Source: Ichthyophthirius multifiliis (taxonomy: Eukaryota; Ciliophora; Oligohymenophorea; Hymenostomatida). From it: DNA of 64,000 bases. The translations under genes were made by a program, and so were the position numbers. The notes beneath the pieces were generated by a model, which did no database searches, had not been told where the DNA came from, and worked only from the letters and a program-made list of their open reading frames with translations. The stretch covers positions 1,722 to 65,721 of the forward strand of contig NW_004087089.1 of NCBI RefSeq assembly GCF_000220395.1, read 5' to 3'. This document shows, in pieces, positions 54,101-64,000 of this stretch (within the stretch, counting starts at the first letter, position 1; every line of letters starts with the position of its first letter).

Positions 54101-57100
54101 TCAAATATATAAATCCCATAGAGTATATAAAAAATTATAATGCAATTAAGGCACAATATGATACTAAGCTGCTATAATCTACAAAATAGTAACAAAAGTT
54201 TTAGAAATTGGATTAATAAAAGGTGAATATCTATCTTTCCATTATTAATTAATAATTTAAAAAGTTTGCAACTACTAACATAGTTCAATATTGACTTCCG
54301 CCAATGCATATAATCCTAAAGAAATTTACCTATCAAATCCATTATCATTTTCCCCTATAGATATTTAAATCCTTTTAAGATTTTTCGAGTTTCTAATACA
54401 TTAAGCAATATTAATAATAGTCTATTTATCATCAATATCATTCATTTAAATTCCCAAAACCACATTTTTAATCTAAGGCAATCCAAAAATACTTTCGCTT
54501 AACCTTATGCAGCCTAAATTTCCAAATTAATTTTCGAATCCTCCTAAAACAAAAGCTTTTAAATTTTTACAACTTTTTAGTTTTTCTGCCAATAAACTCG
54601 CAGTCTAAATCCCGCTTTGGTTTTATCCTATATAACATTTTAAAATTTTCATGCTTTCTTTATTTTCTATACAATAAGGTATTTATAACATTGTTTATGT
54701 GTTTAATTAACATTCTTATAAAGAAATTTCTAATTATTTTACGTTTTTAGCAAATCCAACTCCTTTCATTAAAGCTTCTAGCCCTTCCTATGTAATATTT
54801 TGATTATTATGTAAATTTATATATATATAATTCAAACAATTCCCATTTTTCATAAAAAAATCGCCCAATTTAATTAATGAGTTTTACTAAATATCATTAT
54901 TATTTAAATGTAATTCACACTTTTATAATTATTTTAAGTGTAAAAGTCCTTTAGAAAGGGATTCTAAGCCTTATTCTCTTATATTAGACCCACTAAAATT
55001 AAGTTTTAAGTCTATAAGTCTTTATAAATTGTAAAAACTAAAGCTTAAGGTTACAGGAGCAAAAGATCCTATATGATTATCACCTAAATATACATGAAGT
55101 TTTTTTAATTTTATTAATTCTTGGATTGCTAGGCAAAGTTTTTCCGCTATACAAGGTATCATTTCACATTTTTATAGACTAATATCTAATATTTTTAAAT
55201 TTTTCATAAATGAAATTGCCTATCCTAAGTATATGCCTCCATAGTCGTTTATTTCGTTTTGGTCAAAACTTATGTCTAAACTTATTAAGTATTGCTTTTT
55301 TAAAAGGGAAAAGCATAACTCTTACATTCCTTCAGTTCGTATTCCACAATTTGCTATGTATAAATTTAATATTTAAAGTTAGTTCATTATACTTATGCCT
55401 TAAGACAATTCAAATATATGCTTATCTAGTTATTATATTGACTATTTTTATTATTATTATTTTTGTTAAAAAAAAAAAAATATTTATAAATTAAAATTCA
55501 TTTTTTTAAAAACGTTAAAAATAAAGATAAATGTATCAAATTTTAAAATCCTTGCATTCCTTTATATAAAGTTTCTATTTATTGAATATTCTCCAAATGA
55601 CAGTCGTTAAATTTTAAATGTAAACTTTAAAGATTTAAATTATATAAGGCAATCCCTAATTCATCTACATTATATACTAGTTCTTTTGTTTTTGATATTG
55701 ATATTCCTAATGATTATAGATATTTATTTACTCTTATAAATTTAGATAATCTTTCAAAAGAAATGGATGTGTTTTCGTCAAAATTAAAGTCTATATTTCT
55801 TAATTATTTTAATTATAAATAATTAAAAAGAATATTTATTTAATTTGCATCTATTCTGCATTCATCCATCGTTAACGTAAATTCATTTATATTGAAATAA
55901 TATTAAGATATTATATTTGAGAATTATTTAAAATAATCATCGTGTATTGATTAGTTACATATAAATATGTATAAACTGGTCATATTTTTCAAATATTATT
56001 ATTAATTTCCTGTAAATAATAATAAAAATAAACAAACTAATTAAAATTTAAATCCAGAAGAAAGAAAATTAAGCTCCAAATATTTCAATTATGGCAAATA
56101 TATATTTTATTGTTAATAATAATCAAAGAAACTTTAATAATTAAATTCTATTAAATCAGTTTAATCAAATTCTAATTACAAATGTTCTAATAAAACTAAG
56201 TTTTAAAGATTTGTAAGCTTTTTTTTTTTCATAAAAAAAAAAATGGATATTTAATTTTGTGTTTTTAAATATTTAATTTTATTTATATATACTTTTAATA
56301 TTAAAAATCAAATTTATTATTTCTTTTTAAATTTTTTTTTTTTTTAAATTTTTTTTTAATTTTTTTTTTTTTTTTATTATTTACTAATTTTTAAATTTAA
56401 TTCTATTTAATAGCAGCTCTATTATATATATAGACAAACTTATTCAAATTTTTCATTTAAGAAACTGCAGTAGTAAAATTCTCATAAAAAGAATCTAAAA
56501 GATGACACCCTGAAAGATTAATTTCAAAAACTTTAAGATTAGAAAATTTTAAAAAAACTTATGAAAAATCTCTTTATTAATAAAAATCTAATCTCATATC
56601 GTTTTTACTTAAATTAAGTTTTAAATTTTAAACATTTAAATGATCTAAAACAGAATTTTCTAAGAAATTCTATAAAACAAGGAAATTCAATTTACATCTA
56701 AAAAAAGTAAGGCATATATTATTAAAATTAAATTTGGGAATATTTTAAATGCAATTGTTTACATTTATTTATTTGTCTTCAAAATTTAATTCTATTTCTT
56801 TCAATTTATTTTATTAACTTAAAAAAAGCCTTAATTGTTCCAAATTTTCTATATAATTATTCAGTAAGCCTAAATCTATTACTTATAATTTTTAAGAATG
56901 CATCAAATTTTTAAATAAATGGTTTAAACCAGCATTTTCTATTCTTATATTATTCAAATACAATTGTAAATTTTTCAGATTATATTTATAATTTAAACCT
57001 TCACAAAATAAAAAAAAACTTTTCATATTTAATTACATATCCTAAAAACTTAAACATAAAGATTTTAACTCATTTTGGTGTTTTAATCCTTCTCCTATAT

Positions 57101-58961
57101 ATTAAGTCATATTATATTAATTATTTTCATCTAAAATTAATTGAAAAGTTTCTAAAAAACCAATACTATTAAGTAAATTTCGAATGTAAATTCCACTTTA
57201 ATCACTTAAATAGCAATCTAATAATCCTAATGATAAACCTTTTGTATATTTATATATATATATGTATATAATATTTTTTATAATTTACTTTATAGATTAT
57301 AAAATTATGATAACGTATTGCATAATAAAAGAATTTATTAATCTTCAATATTATCATTTTTCCATATTTATAATTAAAATTTATTAACTTTATCTTTAAA
57401 TCTTAAAAAATGCTAACACATAAGTTCAAATTATTACTTTTCGATATTACATGATTAAAAAGAAAGCCCTAGAGAATATATATTAGGAAAATAATCATCT
57501 AAAAATTCAAACAAAATATTCAAATCTAAATCATAAATTAAGTTACAATCTAGATTTAGGAAAATTTTTTTCAAAGTATTATTTATTTAAGGTATTTATA
57601 TTTTATTTTCCTGAAATATACGAGTTTGCTAAAAACACGATTTTAAATTTAAATTTAATTTAATTAAATTTTTGAGTGAAAAAAAAGAAATAATTATATT
57701 TTGAAACTATTTTGGAGTTATTTTTATATTTACAAAACTTAAATTTAAAAAAAGAATATTTTAATAAAAGTTTTTCATAGATTTATCAAATTAATTGATT
57801 ATTTTTTTATCACAATATTAATTGAATTTAATGTTAATATGTTTTACTTAATTTTTTTTCTCGTTTAGTATTTCTTTTAATTATAAAACATTTATTTCTC
57901 CATCTAAATTTATGCTTTAAAATTTTAAATATTATTTATATTTTTTAATGTATTCTTAACATATTTAATGACATTTTTATAAATCATTATTATTAATAAT
58001 TAATTCTTGTAATAATTCTTATAATAAATCTTATTTTTGTGATGGGTTTTCTTGCTAATCGTTTAAATATTATTTTTGTATATTTTTAAATTGCTATTTT
58101 TGTTTTTCGATGTATTTTTATTGTTTTTTATTACTTTTAGATTATTTTATATCTTACTTATGCTCATTTTAATTTATCTAATTATTTTTTCTTTTAGAAC
58201 TAAATTATAATCTATATAATATGAATATATATTATAAAAAATATACATATGTATTTTTATAATATTATTTTTTACCCAATTTTTTATATTTTTTTATGTT
58301 TTCCAGTTTTTTTAAATAAAACTGTTTTTTTGTCTTTTACAAGGAGGTTAAGTTCTTACTATTTATTTTCATTTAATTTTTCAATTTGTTTTATTGCAAA
58401 TAAGAATATATCTTATTTTTTGCTAGTTAAATCTTTTTTTTATATTTAGCTTAATGCACATAATATAATCTTTTGAATACAATTACTATATTAGTAATTT
58501 TCTAAATTTTATTATGCTTAAAAAATTAAAGGATTCCATAATATTTCAGTTCCCTTTTAAACAAATAATAGATTTTATTTAGATTAGAAAGTAATATTCA
58601 ATTCTTGAAATTATTTTAAATCATTTATCATTTAGCAAACCCATTTTATTATATTAAATGAATTAACATTTTAATAATCTATTTAGCTAGAGTAATTTTA
58701 AGTTATTATTTAAAACTGATTTTTGCTTTCTAATATTTGATATAGAATTAATAAATTATTAAAAAATTTTTAATTTTGTTTCATAGTTTTTATATTCTTT
58801 ATAAATTATTCATCATTCTAATCACGAATTTGTATAGTTATCTAAGTATATTTCTTATTTATTTAATCTTTTACTTAAAGTGTTTTTATGGTTAAATTAT
58901 TAAAAGAAAATAAATCTTTTGTAGGGTCTTATATTAAATTTTAAAGAAAATAATTTTCCAT
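54101..58961 (-). CDS. Large leucine-rich-repeat (RNI-like) protein
   Basis: ATG 58961 (MENYFLQNLIQDPTKDLF), stop TGA 54103-54101. A mixed helical N-terminus (WNPLIFQAQQNLENYQYSNC, IKQIEKLNENKQQELNLLV) precedes a long array of ribonuclease-inhibitor-like repeats, e.g. LFLNLSFVNIKITPKQF, LGLSFQSCNIEKQQ, LKLNFSGSNIREQGLESLSK, LEISLQECQLNTQTMLQ and LGIQMNDIDDKQTIINIA. Several introns, one with TATATATG repeats at about 57237-57290. No membrane helix and no kinase domain was seen, although in many ciliate homologues such repeats follow a kinase. It faces the giant LRR gene tail to tail, but the repeats are of the longer RNI kind and the two do not look like recent duplicates. Confidence 0.78.
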
Positions 58962-60078
58962 ATATAATAATATTTATTTATTTTTAAAATTTTTGTAAAA
59001 ATAAAAAAGTAATTTTAAATTTTTTATTTTTTTTTGTTTTGAAAAAAAGAAATAATTAATAATATTTTTTTAATAAAATAATTATAAATAAAAAACTAAA
59101 TGAATGTTTATTATTATTATAAAAGAGTTTATTTTTTTAAAAAAAATTTAGCTTTTTAATTTAACCAATATTTTTCAAATTTTATTTTTATTTAAATTAT
59201 TTTTTTTTTTCGTAATTATTATTATATAAAATTGTTTTTACTTTTTAAAAAATATTTATTAAATATTTTAATTTTTTTTTTTTAATTAATAATATAAAAA
59301 AATTATTAACATTTTATTTATTAATTAAATAAATGTTTATGAATAAATAAATTTTATTTTATTATTAAATATTTTTTTTTTATTTATTTATTCAAATAAT
59401 TAAAATAAAAATATTTAAGTTTATATAATGAAAGTTAAGACGAATAAAATATTTATTTATCAATTTTCTTATAAAAATTATTACAAATACTTTAATTATA
59501 AAATAATTTATTATTTTGCTTTATTTTTAACTATAATATAATTGGCATCTTAAATTATTGTATTTCGTTTATTTATTTGTATTATATTCTTTTATAAATA
59601 AAAATTAAAATGTAGTATTATATATTTTTACAATTTCAATGATAAATATATTTAAGAAAAAAATAATTTATAATAAAACTTAATTATTTAAATATATATT
59701 TTTTTTTACTTTTTTCTTTTTCAATTTTGTTTTTTATATATTTATTATATAAAATATGTACCTTTTTTATACAAATTCTACGTATATATAACATATGAAT
59801 ATCTTATAATCTAATATATTGCGTCAATATAATCATCATAATTAATACGTAATGTAAATTTAAAATTAAAAATTGTAAAAATATATATATTTTATTAGAA
59901 AAAATATATGTAATTTTCTAAAAAAAAAATTTAATTTTTCTAATATAAGTCAACAAAAACCAAAAACTATATTTATTTTTTAATATATTAATATTAAAAA
60001 ATAAAAAAATATTAAATAAAAGTAAAAAAAAGAAAAGAAAAGAAAATTAAAAAAAATAAAAGAAAAGAATAAAATAAA
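58962..60078. other. Divergent intergenic region
   Basis: About 1.1 kb of T-runs and A-runs, with a purine-rich stretch (AAAAGAAAAGAAAAG-like) just upstream of the lipase ATG at about 60020-60075. No gene seen. Confidence 0.6.
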
Positions 60079-61556
60079 ATGAAAAAAAATATGTATGATT
60101 CATTAAAAAATAGTGCAACTAATCTTAAAACAAATTCCACAAATACTCCATTCGATTCAGCCTAAAATCTACAAAACCAAAAGCCTTATTTTACAAAATT
60201 AAATAGGTCAAATTCATTAATAAATCCTTCCATAAAATTTTTCAATCAAGATTTGAATTAATAATATTAACAAGATTCTAGCAAATTTATTTGCAAATTA
60301 TAATACCCTTAATATACAGTAGAAAGAAAATTTATAAAAACAAATACAACAGGAATTAAATTATACTACACTAATTTTCGTCCAATTGCAGAAAAAAACT
60401 CAGAAGCATAAATTTTAATAATTCATGGTTTATATGAACATTCTGGCCTATATATAAATGTTTTTAAATTATTAATCTTTTATTTATTTTATTTTAATTA
60501 AAGTTCGCTGATTATTTTGCAAAATAAGGTTTTTAAGTCCATATATATGACTAAAGGGGATATGGATATTCTTCAGGAATTTCAAGAAATATGTCCACTG
60601 AAGAATTTTAATAAGATCTCACTATTATATTATAAAATATAGATAAAGAACTTCCTTTATACGTATATAGCCATAGTAGTGGTGTTATTAATTTATTAAG
60701 TTATCTTATTATGAATCCCTAAATTTAAGTCAATGGAATTATTGGTTTGAATTCGTTTTTAGATGTTCCAAAATAATTTAAAATGAATTTTTTTAGGAAA
60801 CTTATATCCAAAACAGCATTAATATTTTATGAAGTAATTTTTAAGAATTTATATAAATATAATATAATATGAAATTTATTTATAATATATTTTTCTATTA
60901 TTATTATAAAATTATAAAAATTTATATTATTTAAATATATTTTTTTATTTATTAATTATTTTTAATTTTAATAAATAAAGGATATAATTATAAATAGTAA
61001 AATAAACTTATCTGCATTATGTAAAAATAGTTACCATATAAAAAAAATAATTAAAGATTATAATATTATGCCACATTTAACTTTAAGAATGGCTTTATCA
61101 TTAGTAGATACTTCCTAATATGTGAGTAGAAATGCCTAATATATAAAAACTCCAATATGTTTAATGCATGGAAAGGATGATGTAATAAGTAAATATAAGA
61201 ACACATAAATATTATATAACTTGGTTTAATCTAATATAAAAACAAAAATTGAAATTGAAGGAGGATTACATTAGCCCCATTTAGATACAAATTATGAAGC
61301 TATACATTAAAGAATTTTGGATTGGATTTTAAATTAAAATGAAAAGGCTAAACCTTTATTAAAGGATTTTTAATTAAAAAATACTTAATTTGGATTAAAA
61401 AATAAATTTAAATAAAATACTAGTAAATATATTTTATTAATAATACTTGGATTTATAATTGTTTACCTAAATAATAATTGTAAATATTCTTAAAATTTAA
61501 AAAGGTTTAAATGCTTTCTAATATATTTCCTTATTAAGAACAAAAATAAATGCTGA
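60079..61556 (+). CDS. Monoacylglycerol-lipase-like serine hydrolase with C-terminal membrane anchor
   Basis: Alpha/beta hydrolase of the Hydrolase_4 / MGL group. ATG 60079 (MKKNMYDSLKNSATN), stop TGA 61554-61556; introns at about 60460-60504 and 60837-60980. Motifs: GIKLYYTNFRPI, ILIIHGLYEHSG (oxyanion HG), FQVHIYDQRGYGYSSG, nucleophile elbow YVYSHSSGVINL, LMHGKDDVIS (acid Asp) and GLHQPHLD (His region). The elbow reads S-H-S-S-G instead of the usual G-H-S-x-G. After the catalytic domain comes a single hydrophobic segment, YILLIILGFIIVYL, likely a tail anchor. Expected to hydrolyse monoacylglycerols or similar esters at a membrane; substrate not proven. Confidence 0.83.
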
Positions 61557-62133
61557 AAATTGAAAATATTTTATAATAATATATATTCATATTTTATATA
61601 AAAAACTATAATAAACTATCTGTAAAATACTTTTTTAATATTTATTTATTTATATTTTTTTGTGTTTTCAATATTTATATTAATATTATTTAAATTTTTT
61701 GTAAATATATATTTTTTAAATGTATTTATAAAAAAATACAAAAAACATATAATTTTAGAAATTAATAATTAATAAAAATAATAATTTCTTTTAAAAAAAT
61801 TAATAATTAATAATTAAAAATTAAAATAATAATTTTATTTTTAAAAGTTATTATTTTGATTTTGTAACTTTTAATTTTCAGTATATATAAATGGAAAACA
61901 TATTAATAAATATTTTAAAATACAATATTAAAAATTACGAATTCATTTCTATTTAATTTCTAAATTTTTTTTAAAAAATAATTATGAAATATATAAAATG
62001 CTAAAAAACAAAAAAATAAACTTCATTTAAAATATTTTAATAAAATTTACAAATAATCATGTAATATTATATATATATATATATTTATTTAATTTAATTT
62101 ATTTAAAATAAAAATAAAATATATTTTTTAATT
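61557..62133. other. Intergenic spacer
   Basis: AT-rich; no coding or RNA signal recognised. Confidence 0.6.
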
Positions 62134-64000
62134 ATGAAATCAAATAGTCTATTTACTTAAAGATTTTAAACTGTATAATAATTCATTCCTTAAGAAAAAA
62201 TCATAAAAGTAAAAATAAGACAAAATAAAATGAATATTTAAAAATGCATTATTTTATATATTAGTATCGGGAGAATATGTTCCTGAAACTAAATATAATG
62301 AAATACCTATTAAAAATTTAAATTTGGTTGAATATTAGAAGAAGAAGGTTCCATATGACAATTTAAAAGCTAAATTAATAAATATAGATTTATGTAAAAT
62401 TGATTAATAGCAAGAAAAAATGTAAAATAGTTTCGAGGCAAACTGTTTATATTTATCAAGCTCTTAAAACAATTTAAATTTAATAAATAATAAATATAAA
62501 AACGAAGTTGCGTGTAAGAGTAATAATTAAATTTAAATAGGGAGTAACATGAAAAAAAATAATTAAAGTTAGAAATAATAGAAACATTTGCAAAATTTTT
62601 CGAATTCAATATCTATAACGTGTTAGCCAAATATTATATGTAAAACTGTTTATGAAGATAAAAATAATAAAAAGAAAAAAAATATAATTAATATAATGTA
62701 AATTGAAAATAAATAATAAAAAGGATATATGAGCCAAAAAAATAGCAAACAATATATTGAAAATGACTTAAATTATCTTAATAAAAATAATATAAAAAAT
62801 ATAAATTAATTTACAATTATTTAAAACAATTCTTTAAATTTAAAATTATATTAAGGAAAGGAGTTAGAACAAAAACAAAAAAGCATAGAAAATATTGAAA
62901 AAAAATACAAAATTTTATAAATAATCCTATATAAATTTAAACAAGAAATGAAAGGGCATAAAATATTAACGATTATTTTATTAAAAAAGAAGAAAATATA
63001 ACAAAAAAGATATTCTATAATAAAAATGATAATAATATAAATGATAAAAACGATAAAAATTATAAAAATGATAGAAATAATAAAAATGATAAACAAGATA
63101 AAAATTAGACAATAAATAATATAAATTAAAATATATTTAATTAATAAAATATTTAAAATAATAATAATCTTAATAATATTAATAATAATTATAATAATAA
63201 TTTTTCAATGTAAAATTAATCTTAACAAATTAATATCAATTATTAAACATAATACCAATACATGAATGAAAATATAAAATAAAATATGTTATTCGAAAGT
63301 AATAATTTAAATAATATTTAAATTTAAAACATATTATAATAATAAAAACTATAAAATAATAAAAAACTCTCTAATTAATTTACTAATTATTTTAATTAAA
63401 ATTAAAATAATAATACAAATTCAAATAATAATTAACTTAATATTAATTAAAAATAAATTGGAATAGAATTATATAATATTATTTCGAATATAGGATAAGG
63501 TAGTTATGGAAATATTTATCTTGTTTAACATAAAAATAATAAAAAATACTACGCTATGAAAGTCCTAAATAAAGAGCAATTAATAAGTTAATTATTTTTT
63601 ATATATAATTATACATTTTATAATTAAAATAATTTTTAAATAACTTTTTTAAAAAATAAATGTAAATTTATAATATTATTTTTTACTTTTTTAGATAAAA
63701 ATATGGTCAAATATGCAATAACTGAAAAGAATGTAATGCGTAAATGTAATTCTCCTTTTGTTGTAAAAATTTATCATGCATTTTAAACCGATAAATATTT
63801 AATAATAATTATTGATTATTGTCCAGGAGGTGATTTGTATTAGTATTTAATGGAATAAAAAAGGTTTATTTATATTTAAATATATAATTTTAATAATACT
63901 ATATTTTTATTAAGATTTGATGAATAACTATCACTCAAATATTTATGTGAAGTATTAATAGCTGTAGAAGAACTTCATTGTAACAATATAATATATAGAG
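62134..64000 (+). CDS. AGC-family Ser/Thr kinase with long N/Q-rich N-terminus (3' end outside window)
   Basis: ATG 62134 with a probable intron 62147-62264 leading into SGEYVPETKYNEIPI. About 400 residues of K/N/Q-rich sequence follow, including an Asn/Asp/Lys repeat region at about 63025-63110, then the kinase domain: NIISNIGQGSYGNIYLV (glycine loop), YYAMKVLNKEQL (Lys), intron about 63588-63695, AITEKNVMRKCNSPFVVKIY (helix C Glu), IDYCPGGDLYQYL, intron about 63862-63916, and FDEQLSLKYLCEVLIAVEEL just before the catalytic loop, cut at 64000 (ends ..NIIYR). It is related to, but not a copy of, the AGC kinase at 10481-12565. The frame breaks once at the A8 run near 62898-62905; either an intron or a -1 slip/lost base explains it. 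Confidence 0.75.

Noticed and set aside
58249-58449. Plus-strand hydrophobic ORF
   Set aside because: Antisense of a Lys/Gln-rich exon of the minus-strand LRR gene; hydrophobicity comes from complementing AAA codons.
62370-63096. Minus-strand ORFs of 79 and 81 codons
   Set aside because: Antisense of the N/Q-rich N-terminus of the plus-strand AGC kinase.
1-64000. Telomeric repeats, tRNA, rRNA, CRISPR arrays or transposon ends
   Set aside because: No C4A2/G4T2-type repeats, cloverleaf-like sequence, spaced palindromic repeats or transposase-like readings were noticed on either strand; the window looks chromosome-internal.

Overview
The window is nuclear DNA of a ciliate, very probably macronuclear. 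It is extremely AT-rich, with long blocks of TA repeats. Protein-coding regions only make sense when TAA and TAG are read as glutamine and TGA is the sole stop (genetic code 6). The clearest proof is one exon of about 4.3 kb (47022-51352) without a single in-frame TGA but with more than a hundred in-frame TAA/TAG. Code 6, very high AT content, and small AT-rich introns in multi-gene chromosomes point to an oligohymenophorean. The base composition is closest to what is known of Ichthyophthirius multifiliis, with Tetrahymena relatives as the alternative; this species call is inference. Standard-code ORF calling fails here, so the genes below were read by eye in code 6 with GT-AG introns. Exon ends are approximate unless positions are stated.

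Layout. 1-6864 (+): 3' part of a giant cysteine-rich membrane protein. 7180-8595 (+): FCP1/SCP-type phosphatase. 8957-9973 (+): cytosolic 5'-nucleotidase III-like. 10481-12565 (-): AGC kinase with a polyglutamine N-terminus. 14785-16584 (+): TBC1D23-like TBC-rhodanese protein. 16755-17878 (+): Q/N-rich unknown. 18257-18700 (-): doubtful small membrane protein. 18730-19631 (+): ciliate protein with CTF-x-P motifs. 22118-25303 (+): GPI ethanolamine-phosphate-transferase-like enzyme, flanked by at least three decayed copies of itself. 28382-29146 (+): RING E3 ligase of MGRN1 type. 30752-31650 (+): coiled coil. 31828-33087 (-): Aurora kinase. About 33370-34006 (-): basic unknown with an in-frame TGA. 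34630-38809 (+): anoctamin/TMEM16. 39486-53627 (+): giant leucine-rich-repeat membrane protein. 54101-58961 (-): second large LRR protein. 60079-61556 (+): monoacylglycerol-lipase-like hydrolase. 62134 to the window end (+): AGC kinase, cut by the edge.

There is no operon logic; genes are independently oriented, as usual in ciliates. Themes are membrane and lipid biology (GPI enzyme, anoctamin, lipase), signalling (three kinases, two phosphatases), vesicle traffic (TBC1D23-like) and large ciliate-type LRR proteins. The observations most worth following are the decayed copies around the GPI enzyme, the giant LRR-membrane protein, and a set of -1 frame breaks that all fall on A-runs.
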